From Ascidiimonas meishanensis (GTDB lineage: Bacteria; Bacteroidota; Bacteroidia; Flavobacteriales; Flavobacteriaceae): DNA of 64,000 bases. Numbering within the stretch: position 1 is the first letter of the stretch; every line of letters starts with the position of its first letter. The notes beneath the pieces were generated by a model. The model was not told the DNA's origin and made no database searches. It saw only the letters and a list, made by a program, of their open reading frames with translations. A program made the position numbers and the translations under genes. The stretch is taken from positions 130,199 to 194,198 of the forward strand of contig NZ_JBBEXD010000009.1 in the NCBI RefSeq assembly GCF_037782385.1, given 5' to 3'. This document shows positions 30,326 through 40,171 of this stretch, one piece after another.

Positions 30326-31621
30326 ATGAGACGGAATTTAAAATTGATTTTTCAGCTAGTATGTTTTTGCGTTTTAAGTTATGGATGCAATTCACAAAAG
30401 AAAGAAATAAAAGAAACCCAAATTGAAAAGAAAAAAGAAGTGACAGCCAAAGAGATCTTAGGTAATCCGGATTATTTAGCTATTTCCTATGGAGGATATA
30501 GAGAAAAAACAAGGGATGTACAGCCAACCATTGAGCAGCTTAAAGACGATATGAAAATTTTGGCTGCGATGGGCATTAAAATTTTACGTACTTATAATGT
30601 ACAATTAGCGCAGGCACCAAATTTGCTAAAAGCAATTCGTCAATTAAAAGAAGAAGATCCTGATTTTGAAATGTACGTTATGCTTGGCGCATGGATTGAT
30701 TGTAAAAACGCATGGACAGATCAAACACCAGATCACAATATAGAGAGTGAAGCAAATGCGGCTGAAATTGATCGAGCAGCAGCCCTAGCAAATCAATATC
30801 CTGAAATTGTAAAGGTAATAGCAGTTGGAAATGAAGCCATGGTAAGATGGGCTACCAGCTACTACGTGCAGCCAGAGGTGATATTGAAATGGGTAAACCA
30901 TCTTCAGAATTTAAAGAAAGAAGGAAAACTTCCTAGTAGTTTATGGATAACTAGTTCTGATGATTTTTCATCTTGGGGTGGAGGAGATGCAACCTACCAT
31001 ACCAATGATCTTGAAAAACTAATCAAAGCCGTAGATTATATTTCTATGCATACGTATGCTTATCATAATTCGCATTACAATCCTGATTTTTGGTATGTCC
31101 CAGAAGAAGAAGAAAAATTATCAGACATAGAAAAAATTGATGCCGCAATGCTTCGTGCGAAGGAATTCGCAATGGCTCAATATGACAGTATTTCTAATTA
31201 TATGAAAAGTTTAGGTGTAGATAAACCTATTCATATAGGAGAAACGGGTTGGGCAAGTATTTCTAATGGGCATTATGGACCTACAGGATCAAGAGCTACA
31301 GATGAGTATAAACAAGGTTTGTACTATAAACATTTAAGGGAATGGACCAATAAAAACGGAATTTCCTGTTTTTATTTTGAAGCCTTTAATGAGCGGTGGA
31401 AAGATGCACATAACGCGAAAGGCTCAGAAAATCACTTTGGGTTATTTACTATTGATGGAGAAGCTAAGTATCCTCTTTGGGATTTGGTTGATGATGGTGT
31501 GTTTGAAGGTTTAACGAGAAATGGTAATAGCATTAAAAAAACCTATAATGGCAACAAAGACCAACTTCTAAAAGATGTTTTAGTTCCGCCATCCAGAAAT
31601 GAAGTATTGGTTCGCAATTGA
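30326..31621 (+). CDS. GH17 beta-1,3-glucanase-like lipoprotein
   Basis: The signal peptide ends in a lipobox (LSYGCNSQ). The rest is a GH17 TIM barrel: MGIKILRTYNVQLAQ, acid/base Glu170 in AVGNEAMV, VDYISMHTYAYH, and nucleophile Glu306 in HIGETGWAS, with the C-terminal SCFYFEAFNERWKD. The family acts on beta-1,3-glucans by retaining hydrolysis or transglycosylation. As an envelope lipoprotein it should shorten laminarin fragments. The stop overlaps a possible TTG start of the following GH30 gene, so the two are tightly linked. Confidence 0.88.
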   Translation: MRRNLKLIFQLVCFCVLSYGCNSQKKEIKETQIEKKKEVTAKEILGNPDYLAISYGGYREKTRDVQPTIEQLKDDMKILAAMGIKILRTYNVQLAQAPNLLKAIRQLKEEDPDFEMYVMLGAWIDCKNAWTDQTPDHNIESEANAAEIDRAAALANQYPEIVKVIAVGNEAMVRWATSYYVQPEVILKWVNHLQNLKKEGKLPSSLWITSSDDFSSWGGGDATYHTNDLEKLIKAVDYISMHTYAYHNSHYNPDFWYVPEEEEKLSDIEKIDAAMLRAKEFAMAQYDSISNYMKSLGVDKPIHIGETGWASISNGHYGPTGSRATDEYKQGLYYKHLREWTNKNGISCFYFEAFNERWKDAHNAKGSENHFGLFTIDGEAKYPLWDLVDDGVFEGLTRNGNSIKKTYNGNKDQLLKDVLVPPSRNEVLVRN

Positions 31622-31644
31622 TAATGTATTCTAAATCCAGAGGT

Positions 31645-33135
31645 ATGAAATTAAGAAATCCGTTTATTTATATTTTTCTTTTTTTAATGATAACTAGCTG
31701 CGACAATAAGAACGAACTTTTGAATGTGAAAGTTTATGAAACTTCATCAGAAGGTCATAAAATGACCGAAATAACAACGTTTTCTGGTACAGATGAAATT
31801 GTAGAAGTGAAGTTATTACCACAAGAAGAATTTCAAACAATTACAGGATTTGGAGGGTCTTTTACTGAAGCTTCTGCATATTTATTAAATAACCTTAGTA
31901 AACAAAATAGAAACAAAATTTTAGAGGCTTATTTTGGAGAGACAGGAGCCAAGTATTCTTTGACACGTACTCATATGAATTCATGTGATTTTTCATTGAG
32001 TAATTATTCATATGCGCCCGTAGAGGATGACAAAGAATTAATTCATTTTTCAATTGAAGAGGATAAAAATGATCTCATACCCATGATTCAAGATGCGATG
32101 AAAATCTCCAAAGATGGATTTAAAATCTTGTCTTCCCCTTGGACTGCACCACCTTGGATGAAAGATAATAACGAATGGCGTGGAGGAAAACTACTTCCTG
32201 AATATTATGATACTTGGGCACTATTTTTTTCTAAATACATAGATGCATACAAAGCAGAAGGAATTGATATTTGGGGCTTTACAGTAGAAAATGAACCGTT
32301 GGGGAATGATAGTAACTGGGAAAGTATGCATTTTACAGCTGAGGAAATGACTCATTTTGTTCAGAATTTCTTGGGACCTAAATTAGAAGCCGACGGAAAA
32401 GGTGAGTTGAAAATTCTGGGATACGATCAAAATAGAGAACACTTGAACCATTGGGTAGATGCGATGTATAAAAATGAAGGAACTTCAAAGTATTACGATG
32501 GTACGGCCATTCATTGGTATGCCAGTACTTACGAAGTATTTCCAGATGCGCTGCAATATGCCCATAAGAAAGCACCTAATAAACATCTAATTCAATCTGA
32601 AGCCTGTGTGGATGCAGAAGTTCCAAAATGGCAAGACGACGCTTGGTACTGGTCAAAAGAAGCAACAGATTGGGGATGGGATTGGGCACCAGAAGAAGAT
32701 AAAAAGTATCATCCAAAATACGTTCCTGTATATAGGTATGCTAGAGATATTATTGGTTGTCTTAACAATTGGGTAGATGGTTGGATAGATTGGAATATGG
32801 TTTTAGATAGGCAAGGAGGCCCTAATTGGTTCAAAAATTGGTGTGTTGCTCCCGTAATTGTAGATATAGAAAGTGATGAAGTATATTTTACCCCTCTGTA
32901 CTATACAATGTCTCATTTCAGCAAATATATAAGACCTGGAGCTAAAAGAATAGGATTTGAAAATTCAGATGAATCACTTCTGGTAACTGCCACAAAAAAT
33001 CCAGATGGAGCGATCACTGTTGTAATGCTTAATCAAGGTACTACACCCAAAACTATTCATCTTTCACTAGGAGACAAAATGAAAGAATTACAAATAAGTG
33101 CAGAGGCTCTGCAAACTGTTATAATTGCTAATTAA
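31645..33135 (+). CDS. GH30 beta-glucosidase/beta-1,6-glucanase lipoprotein
   Basis: It has a lipoprotein signal (FLFLMITSCDNK). The GH30 fold is shown by TITGFGGSFTEASAYLL, LSSPWTAPPWMKDN, acid/base Glu217 in TVENEPLGND and nucleophile Glu319 in IQSEACVD, then a C-terminal beta domain (AITVVMLNQG). In laminarin loci this family removes beta-1,6-linked glucose branches, which would let GH17 and GH16 enzymes and the phosphorylase work on linear chains. I chose the ATG at 31645 because it gives a compact signal peptide; ATG at 31624 or TTG at 31618 (overlapping the GH17 stop) are possible. Confidence 0.88.
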   Translation: MKLRNPFIYIFLFLMITSCDNKNELLNVKVYETSSEGHKMTEITTFSGTDEIVEVKLLPQEEFQTITGFGGSFTEASAYLLNNLSKQNRNKILEAYFGETGAKYSLTRTHMNSCDFSLSNYSYAPVEDDKELIHFSIEEDKNDLIPMIQDAMKISKDGFKILSSPWTAPPWMKDNNEWRGGKLLPEYYDTWALFFSKYIDAYKAEGIDIWGFTVENEPLGNDSNWESMHFTAEEMTHFVQNFLGPKLEADGKGELKILGYDQNREHLNHWVDAMYKNEGTSKYYDGTAIHWYASTYEVFPDALQYAHKKAPNKHLIQSEACVDAEVPKWQDDAWYWSKEATDWGWDWAPEEDKKYHPKYVPVYRYARDIIGCLNNWVDGWIDWNMVLDRQGGPNWFKNWCVAPVIVDIESDEVYFTPLYYTMSHFSKYIRPGAKRIGFENSDESLLVTATKNPDGAITVVMLNQGTTPKTIHLSLGDKMKELQISAEALQTVIIAN

Positions 33136-33157
33136 AAACTAACTTAAATACATCGAT

Positions 33158-34723
33158 ATGTCGCAAAACAAAACCGCTGCAAAAGACAAAGTTCCTGTTG
33201 GCCAAAAAGCTGCATTTGGGGCAGGGCATTTTATATTGAATATTTTACCTGGTACACTAGGTGTTTTCATTCAATTTTTCTTACTAACAGCTTGGGGAGT
33301 TGATCCTCTTTGGGCAGGACTTTTGGGTGGTTTACCAAGAATATTCGATGCTATAACAGACCCAATAATGGGTTTTATTTCCGATAACACAAAATCAAGA
33401 TGGGGACGTAGAAGACCCTATATTTTTATTGGTGCACTAATAAGTGGAGTTCTCTTCTTTTTAATGTGGCAGCTTGATGACAATGCTTCACAAACCTATA
33501 TTATTTGGCATGTAATGATCGTTCAAATTCTATTTCTTGTGGGTAATACGATGTTTGCAACCCCACTTGTAGGACTTGGATATGAAATGACATCTGATTA
33601 TAATGAAAGAACAAGATTAATGAGTTTTGCAAACAGTATGGGGCAAATTGCTTGGATGATTGTTCCTTGGCTGTATGTTATTATTCCAGACTCAAATACA
33701 TTTAATACCCAAACAGAAGGAGTGAGAACAATGGCCCTGATTGTAGGAGCCATGTGTGTAGTATTTGGAATTCTTCCGGCAATGTTTTGTAAAGGAATTG
33801 ATTCTGCAAACATGGAGAATAGAACAGAAATTACATTCAAAACACTGGCCTCCAATATGAAGGAGTTATTTAGAGGGATTGTTCAAGTTTCTAAAAACAA
33901 ACCTTTCATGAAATTATGTGGAGCCACATTTTTGGTTTTTAATGGGTTTCAGCTTGTAGCTGCATTTGGGGTGTTTATTATTGTATTTTACATGTACAAT
34001 GGTAGTTATGAATTGGCAGGTACTTGGCCGGCTTGGTTTAATACAATAAATGCCATGATTACTGCATTTTTAGTTATTCCTATTATTTCAAAAATGGCGA
34101 GCAAATGGGGAAAGAAAAAGGCTTTTATAATCTCTACAACTTTGTCTATTGTTGGATATCTTTTGAAATGGTGGGGCTTTGATAAAGAACTGAATAGTAA
34201 ATTTAGTGAAACCGGATTTGGTAAAGGCTTAAATTCTGCTGTAGGTTCTCTCTTTGAATCATTAAATCCTATCTTGAATGATATTGGAATGTCTTGGTTC
34301 ACCATAGATCCCGGTAGTGAAATTCCATGGCTTATATTTGCACCAGTTCCATTATTTGCTTTTGGAATGGGTGGATTATTTACGTTGATGATGTCTATGA
34401 CAGCGGATGTGTGCGATTTAGATGAATTAGAAAATGGGATGCCACGTAAAGAAGGTACTTTTGGTGCCATCTATTGGTGGATGGTTAAATTGGGCCAAGC
34501 TATCGCACTTGTGTTAGGAGGATTAATTTTAAAGATTGTAGGATTTGATCCAAATGTTACTGAGCAAACGCTGGAAACCATGAACAATCTTAGAATTGCA
34601 GATATAGTAATTCCTTCATTTACTGCGGCACTGGCTATTCTGGTAATGTGGAAATATAGTCTTAGTGAAGAACGCGCAAAAGAAATTAAAGAGATGTTGG
34701 TTGAACGCAGAGGGGAGCTTTAA
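33158..34723 (+). CDS. GPH-family (MelB-like) sugar:cation symporter
   Basis: This 521-residue inner-membrane protein has about 12 hydrophobic segments and family hallmarks GAGHFILN, FDAITDPIMGFISDNTKSRWGRRRPYIFIG and a second-half KWGKKKAF loop. It is a major facilitator of the glycoside-pentoside-hexuronide type. Its place between GH30 and a cytoplasmic GH17 indicates import of beta-glucan oligosaccharides or glucose from the periplasm. A loop near residues 345-390 is longer than in MelB. It completes the route inward for the cytoplasmic phosphorylase and GH17. Confidence 0.88.
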   Translation: MSQNKTAAKDKVPVGQKAAFGAGHFILNILPGTLGVFIQFFLLTAWGVDPLWAGLLGGLPRIFDAITDPIMGFISDNTKSRWGRRRPYIFIGALISGVLFFLMWQLDDNASQTYIIWHVMIVQILFLVGNTMFATPLVGLGYEMTSDYNERTRLMSFANSMGQIAWMIVPWLYVIIPDSNTFNTQTEGVRTMALIVGAMCVVFGILPAMFCKGIDSANMENRTEITFKTLASNMKELFRGIVQVSKNKPFMKLCGATFLVFNGFQLVAAFGVFIIVFYMYNGSYELAGTWPAWFNTINAMITAFLVIPIISKMASKWGKKKAFIISTTLSIVGYLLKWWGFDKELNSKFSETGFGKGLNSAVGSLFESLNPILNDIGMSWFTIDPGSEIPWLIFAPVPLFAFGMGGLFTLMMSMTADVCDLDELENGMPRKEGTFGAIYWWMVKLGQAIALVLGGLILKIVGFDPNVTEQTLETMNNLRIADIVIPSFTAALAILVMWKYSLSEERAKEIKEMLVERRGEL

Positions 34724-34954
34724 TAAGCATAATTATTGATACAGAGTCTAAGTAATTCATGGGAGTAAAAAAATGAAAGGGAACGCTATGCGATATCAAT
34801 GAAACAAAAGATTTTAATAATTTAAGTAATTAAGAATAAAATACCTTCTATCTTTCATCGTTAGATGATTCATTAAAACGTCTAAATTAAGTGGATGTTG
34901 TTGGAAGATAGAAACTTGAAATAACAAAAACAATTAAAAACATAGTTAAAAAAT

Positions 34955-35842
34955 ATGTCTTCAGGAAGAAAAGAAAAATTTCTAGCGTTAGCATCGCTTG
35001 ATTATGCAGGTAAAACAACCGAAGAACTCAAAATATTAAGCAGAAAAGTTTTAGAAAATGGAATGCATGGTCTTTGTTTCAGTCCTTATATGGAAGGTCA
35101 AAAACCGGGAGATCAAATGTCTGAAGAACAAATTCACCGGAGAATGAAAATTATTCAACCGTACACCAAATGGATTCGTTCTTTTTCATGTACGGATGGA
35201 AATGAAGCTATCCCAAGAATTGCTCACGAGTACGGTATTAAAACAATGGTGGGTGCCTGGTTAGGAGATGATTCAGAAATTAATAAGAAAGAGATAAAGG
35301 GTCTTATAGAACTAGCAAATCAAGGATATGTAGATATAGCTGCCGTAGGCAATGAAGTACTTTATCGTGGTGATTTGACAGAAGCTGAATTGCTGGACTT
35401 TATTTATCAAGTAAAAAAAGAGATCAAAAACATACCTGTAGGATATGTAGATGCTTATTACGAGTTTACAGAGCATCCTAAGGTAACGGAAGCTTGTGAT
35501 GTAGTACTTGCAAATTGTTATCCATTTTGGGAAGGTTGCGATTTAGATTATTCATTGCTTTATATGAAGGATATGTATCAACGTGCACTTCGTGCAGCAA
35601 ACGGAAAAAAAGTGATCATATCAGAAACAGGTTGGCCGAGTCAAGGAACTAATCTGGAAGGGGCGTACCCAACTTATGAAAATGCCTTGAAATATTTTAT
35701 GAATACCCAAAAATGGTCAGAAGATGAAGATATTGAGATTTTCTATTTTTCTTCTTTTGATGAGTCCTGGAAAGTTGGTGCCGAAGGTGATGTAGGAGCT
35801 TATTGGGGCCTATGGGATAAAGATGAGCAGTTAAAGTTTTAA
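34955..35842 (+). CDS. cytoplasmic GH17 family beta-1,3-glucan hydrolase/transglycosylase
   Basis: A compact 295-residue GH17 barrel without signal peptide, unlike the lipoprotein GH17 in the same locus. Acid/base Glu134 lies in AAVGNEVLYRG and nucleophile Glu224 in IISETGWPSQG; FYFSSFDESWKVGAEG near the end is the aglycone-side motif. It should act in the cytoplasm on imported oligosaccharides, either cleaving them or rearranging them, next to the phosphorylase. A 231-base gap separates it from the symporter, so it may have its own promoter; a TATCTTTC sequence near 34849 is only a weak match to the -7 box. Confidence 0.85.
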   Translation: MSSGRKEKFLALASLDYAGKTTEELKILSRKVLENGMHGLCFSPYMEGQKPGDQMSEEQIHRRMKIIQPYTKWIRSFSCTDGNEAIPRIAHEYGIKTMVGAWLGDDSEINKKEIKGLIELANQGYVDIAAVGNEVLYRGDLTEAELLDFIYQVKKEIKNIPVGYVDAYYEFTEHPKVTEACDVVLANCYPFWEGCDLDYSLLYMKDMYQRALRAANGKKVIISETGWPSQGTNLEGAYPTYENALKYFMNTQKWSEDEDIEIFYFSSFDESWKVGAEGDVGAYWGLWDKDEQLKF

Positions 35843-35854
35843 TAAAAGAAAATT

Positions 35855-35890
35855 AAAGGAGCTGTTGGCTTATTAAAGCATCCTTTATAC
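35855..35890 (+). terminator. probable terminator at the end of the glucan locus
   Basis: AAAGGAGCT pairs with AGC-A-TCCTTT (one bulge) 12 bases after the GH17 stop, followed by a short T-rich run. Weaker than other terminators in the window. Confidence 0.45.
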
Positions 35891-36073
35891 TAAAAGAATT
35901 GCATCAAATATAATCGAAATACTTCATCCAAAATAGATGATTATTCGGTTCAGTTTGATGCAATTTTTGTTTTACTTAAGTTCATTGTATTTCTATTCAA
36001 AAATGGGAATTATTGAATCAAAATATCATAATTTTTTTTTTGTTAAGATTATTTCATGATCACGTTTTTTTAA

Positions 36074-36113
36074 ATAGAAAAAAACCGTTTCAAAATATCT
36101 TTAAAATGGTTTT
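36074..36113 (-). terminator. terminator overlapping the end of the GH2-like gene
   Basis: On the minus strand AAAACCATTT pairs with AAACGGTTTT (one mismatch) and is followed by seven T. The hairpin begins inside the last codons of the gene. Confidence 0.65.
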
Positions 36114-39100
36114 ATAGTAAATCTATATTCACATTTTGTGGGGTCTATTCTATATTTTTCATTAGCCAATACGAATTCACTCCAACTTTTATCTCCACCA
36201 ACTCCAGTTTGTTTGTAATCAATTTGTAACCAGACAGCCGCTTTAGGTTTTATATCAAAAGAATATCGCTGCATTTTTATATTTCCTGTGTCAAAATCTG
36301 AAATAGGATTGTGATGTGCAGAAAACGAAAAAGTTTTATCTGTCATAAACTTTAGTCCTCTGTTTTTTTGATCTTTTAAAGAGACAAATCTTGTTTCTGT
36401 TCGGTATCCATTTTCTTGCGGTCTTGCATAAGGAACATAAAAATCTTCTACCTTATTTTCATAGTAACCAACAAAAGCACTCGTATTTCTATCTTCATAA
36501 TTTTCATGTGGTCCTTTACCATAATAACTTACCTGATCAAATTCATTTCTTAAAACAAATTGCATTCCATACCTCGGAATAAACTTTAGAACCTTAATAT
36601 TTCTCGGTATCAACTTACACTTTACTTCCAATCTTCCATCAAAATGAATTACATAGTCTATTCTATTTACAGCCTTAATCTCCTTATAAAATTGTTTATA
36701 TGTGAATGAAATATACTTTTTAGCTTCTTCCTTTTTTTCTACAGATGTTGAATCATACTTTTCTGCTGCTGTTCTCCATTTAAAATAGTCACTACCTAAT
36801 GAATCCTGTAATTTCCAAGTGTCAAAATCCTGATCAGTAGGAGCTCTCCAAAAATTCATTTTAACAGGTTCTTGTAACATTTCTAATCCATCTTTTTTAA
36901 TGCTTACTAATCCGAACCCAGTTTTGCTAAATGTATATTCTAGATTCTGAACTTTTACAAAAAACTTTTTTTCATCTTCAGAAAATTCAAGTTTTTCTTT
37001 TCCTTTAGGGGGTAAAGGAGTTGCTTCTTTATATAAAAACTGTTCTGAGGCTATTAAACTTCCCTTTTTTATAAACGGAGAATCTTTTGTAGTATGTGCG
37101 TAAAAATTAACAAGATACTCTTTAAGTGGATCTTTGTCATAATTAAAATCAAAACTAACCAGTTCTTTTTGCTGAGGCTGTATTGTATTGATGTTTAATA
37201 CCGTACTATATATTTTTTTACCGTTTTCAATCAATTCAACTGTAAAGATTAAATCTTCTGTAGACAGGAAGAAATTCTCATTAAAGATTTGGTATAGTGT
37301 GGCATTTTTTTGTGAAAATTGAATATTCTGATATACTTTTTGCACCTCATAAAGACTTGGGTGAGGAGTTCTATCTGCCGTCATTAAGCCTTTAGCGAAA
37401 AAGTTATTGTCATTCCATATTTTTTCGGAATCAAAATCACCTCCATATTTATAATAAATTTCACCAGATGGATTCTTTTTTTCTAAACCTTGATCTATCC
37501 AATGAGAAATAAAACCTCCTTGCGCTTTTGGGTTACTTCTTATCCATTCCCAATAATCTTTAAAGTGACCGCTCGCGTTGCCCATAGAATTACCATAGGT
37601 AAACCAAATAAATGGACGTTGCTCTTCTTTAGGTTTTTGACTATCCAGATCAAAATAATCTATAATTTTTTTGTCTTGATCATAATACACCCGGCTAATA
37701 ACGTCTGTATTTCTGCTGTTATTTTCAACCTCTGGCTTGTCAGCACTTTCATAATGGACAGGACGGGTGCTATCAAAATTTTTAAGCCATTTGTACGCAT
37801 TTAAATAATGGGTGTCTGCATCTGTTGTGTTTCCAAGAGACCATAGAATAATTGATGGATGATTGACATCTCTTCTTACCATTTGTTCTATTCTATCTAG
37901 ATGCATTTGCTCAAAGTCTTTCCTGAAGGTAACATTAATAGAATCTAGGCCATAATCGTTAGATTTAAGATTAGCCTCATCTATTACAAAAATGCCATAT
38001 TGATCGCATAGTTCATACCACAATGGATCGTTTGGATAATGTGCAGTTCTTACTGCATTGATATTATATTTTTTAAAGTCTTTAATATCTTCAAGCATAC
38101 TTTCCTGTGAAAGTACATGTCCATTTTTAGGGTCATGTTCATGTCTATTTACTCCCTTTAACAAAATAGGTTGCCCATTAACTAAAAGTTGACCATTGCC
38201 TATTTCAATAGTTCTAAAACCAATACGGATTTTGGTTGCATCTAGTTGATCTCCTTTATCATCTTTAACCACGATCTGGAGATCATAAAGTTCAGGAGTC
38301 TCCGTAGACCAAGGGGTTACAGTTAAATATTCATCAGAGAAATTAAAATTGTGCTGCTCGTCTTTAGAGGCTGTTATTTTCTTAGATCCGGAGGTAACCA
38401 CACGATTTACATCAAGCACTTTAATTTCAATTTTCAACACCTGATCTTTGCCAGTAGTATTCTTTAGAGCAAGTTCCATGTTAATAAGTCCTTCTTTGTA
38501 GTTTGATTTATCTAAAGAAGCATTCACCTTTAAATCTTGAATGTAGATTTTATTTGTTGCGTATACATAAACATCCCTCTCTATGCCGCTAACTTTCCAA
38601 AAATCTTGATCTTCAAAATAAGATCCATCACACCATCTGTATACTTCAACCGCAATAGTATTCTTTCCTGGTTCAATAAATTTTGTAATATTAAATTCTC
38701 CAGGAGTTTTAGAACCCTCTTTATAGCCTACCTTTTTACCATTTACCCATACATAATAAGCAGAGCTAACTGCACCGAAATGGACAAATATATTTTTGCC
38801 GTTCCAATCTGTTGGAACAGAAAATGTTCTTTTATAACTCCCTACCGGATTGTTGTCATGTGGTATTTCAGGCGCATTTTTTGGAAAAGAATAATTAATA
38901 TGGGTATAAATAGGATTTCCGTAACCATGCATTTGCCAATTAGATGGAACAACCAAGCTATCCCATTTAGATACATCATAACTATCTTTATAAAAATATT
39001 TAGGTCTTTCTGATGGCTTCGCTACCCAATTAAACTTCCAAAACCCATTGAGACTCTGGTAGTTTGAAAGATCTGCTGGGAATTTGTTTAAAGAGTTTGC

Positions 39101-39244
39101 ATCATAGTGATAAAAGGAAGCTCTAGCTTTTTCGGTATTTATAGAATTTATCTTTGGATTCTCCCAATCCATTATTTTTTGTGCATCAACGAAATTGGTT
39201 AAAATAATAAAGATGAATAGGAAGGTATAATGGATACTTTTCAT
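36101..39244 (-). CDS. LacZ-like GH2 protein lacking both catalytic glutamates (pseudoenzyme)
   Basis: This is a full-length (1047 residues) secreted relative of E. coli LacZ, with signal peptide (ILTNFVDAQ) and all domains. Conserved landmarks are intact: YRWCDGSYFEDQDFW, GVNRHEHDPKNGHV, VRTAHYPNDPLWYELCDQYG, GGDF and TADRTPHPSL. But the acid/base box WSLGNES reads WSLGNTT (Thr473, codon 37826-37828), the nucleophile box CEYAHAMGNS reads FTYGNSMGNA (Thr549, codon 37598-37600), and the LacZ Trp568 position is Ser. The open frame and conserved fold suggest a maintained binding or regulatory protein rather than a decaying gene. It is opposite in strand to the glucan locus. It should not be annotated as an active beta-galactosidase. 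Confidence 0.88.
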   Translation of the reverse strand: MKSIHYTFLFIFIILTNFVDAQKIMDWENPKINSINTEKARASFYHYDANSLNKFPADLSNYQSLNGFWKFNWVAKPSERPKYFYKDSYDVSKWDSLVVPSNWQMHGYGNPIYTHINYSFPKNAPEIPHDNNPVGSYKRTFSVPTDWNGKNIFVHFGAVSSAYYVWVNGKKVGYKEGSKTPGEFNITKFIEPGKNTIAVEVYRWCDGSYFEDQDFWKVSGIERDVYVYATNKIYIQDLKVNASLDKSNYKEGLINMELALKNTTGKDQVLKIEIKVLDVNRVVTSGSKKITASKDEQHNFNFSDEYLTVTPWSTETPELYDLQIVVKDDKGDQLDATKIRIGFRTIEIGNGQLLVNGQPILLKGVNRHEHDPKNGHVLSQESMLEDIKDFKKYNINAVRTAHYPNDPLWYELCDQYGIFVIDEANLKSNDYGLDSINVTFRKDFEQMHLDRIEQMVRRDVNHPSIILWSLGNTTDADTHYLNAYKWLKNFDSTRPVHYESADKPEVENNSRNTDVISRVYYDQDKKIIDYFDLDSQKPKEEQRPFIWFTYGNSMGNASGHFKDYWEWIRSNPKAQGGFISHWIDQGLEKKNPSGEIYYKYGGDFDSEKIWNDNNFFAKGLMTADRTPHPSLYEVQKVYQNIQFSQKNATLYQIFNENFFLSTEDLIFTVELIENGKKIYSTVLNINTIQPQQKELVSFDFNYDKDPLKEYLVNFYAHTTKDSPFIKKGSLIASEQFLYKEATPLPPKGKEKLEFSEDEKKFFVKVQNLEYTFSKTGFGLVSIKKDGLEMLQEPVKMNFWRAPTDQDFDTWKLQDSLGSDYFKWRTAAEKYDSTSVEKKEEAKKYISFTYKQFYKEIKAVNRIDYVIHFDGRLEVKCKLIPRNIKVLKFIPRYGMQFVLRNEFDQVSYYGKGPHENYEDRNTSAFVGYYENKVEDFYVPYARPQENGYRTETRFVSLKDQKNRGLKFMTDKTFSFSAHHNPISDFDTGNIKMQRYSFDIKPKAAVWLQIDYKQTGVGGDKSWSEFVLANEKYRIDPTKCEYRFTIKPF

Positions 39245-39781
39245 TTGTATTTTAATATTTATTCAATTTAATTTTAAAGCACCAATGTCGGATAAATTCT
39301 TGATAAGACTACTTAAAATGTCATAAGTGGGATTTAAACTATAAATAATACCAAAAGTATCCATATCATTTTATAAATAAAAATAGCCCTATTTTCAATT
39401 AAGCTACTGTTTTTTAGGGGATAGTCATCCGTAGCAAGTCTACTTTTGTCTTAAACAAAGCTCAGATAAGAAGTGGGGTTTATGTTATAAAAGTGATTCT
39501 TTGGATCAATTTGTTTTTTTAGAGGAAAAAGTTGTTGATGAAATTTAGGTTAGGTACTCACTATATTGCTTTGTTTTCTAGTTTTAATCAACCGTTAATC
39601 CTTTTACGATTTCTCTCCTTCTCTTTACATAGAAAAATGCCATCTGTAACTTTAACTTATTCATCTGGACAGTAATTTCTTTTTTCCAAATGGAATTATT
39701 AAAACCTTTTCTTTTTCCTAAATCCCAGCCATTTAAATAAAATATTTTTCTTTTTGGAAAAGCAAGAAAATAGATTTTTTA
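39245..39781. other. intergenic region without supported gene
   Basis: About 540 AT-rich bases. On the minus strand a frame directly after the DUF423 gene (39584-39778) stays open for about 65 codons without an early start; its only ATG would give about 26 residues. I do not call it a gene. Confidence 0.5.
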
Positions 39782-40159
39782 TTATAAAAACCTAGCTACG
39801 ACTAAAATCCAACCTATCAATAAACACAAACCACCTAACGGAGTGATGGGACCAAGTAATTTAATCTTTTTTCCTAGAGAAGCAGAGATACAAAGCCCAT
39901 AGATGCTAAAAGAAAATAAAACAGTACCTATAATCAAGAACCAAGCAATGGTTCGTTCAAGGGATGTATCTAGATTCAAGTTAAAACCTAGGATAAGCAA
40001 AACTAAAGCATGATACATTTGGTATTTTACTCCAGTTTCAAAACTTTGCATGAGATCTGGTGTAAATCTTTTTTTTAAAGCATGCGCGCCAAAGGCGCCT
40101 AAAACAATTGCTAAGGCCCCAAAGAGACCCCCTATTATAAGTACTAGTTGTTGTGTCAT
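39782..40159 (-). CDS. DUF423 family small membrane protein
   Basis: A 125-residue protein with four membrane segments and the family pattern GGLFGALAIVLGAFGAHALKKR near the start, FETGVKYQMYHALVLL in the middle, and TPLGGLCLLIGWI near the end. The molecular function of the family is unknown. Its start is 12 bases after the mnmE stop, so it is probably the second gene of that operon. Confidence 0.9.
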   Translation of the reverse strand: MTQQLVLIIGGLFGALAIVLGAFGAHALKKRFTPDLMQSFETGVKYQMYHALVLLILGFNLNLDTSLERTIAWFLIIGTVLFSFSIYGLCISASLGKKIKLLGPITPLGGLCLLIGWILVVARFL

Positions 40160-40171
40160 TAATTTAATTTT

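Noticed and set aside
34840..34935. Separated inverted repeat TTCTATCT/AGATAGAA upstream of the cytoplasmic GH17
   Set aside because: Arms are short and about 60 bases apart; likely chance in AT-rich DNA.
37490..39013. Plus-strand frames of 104 and 158 codons inside the GH2-like gene
   Set aside because: Antisense shadows of a well supported 1047-residue gene.
39584..39778. Open frame of about 65 codons right after the DUF423 gene on the minus strand
   Set aside because: No early start codon; the only ATG would give about 26 residues and no family resemblance is seen.
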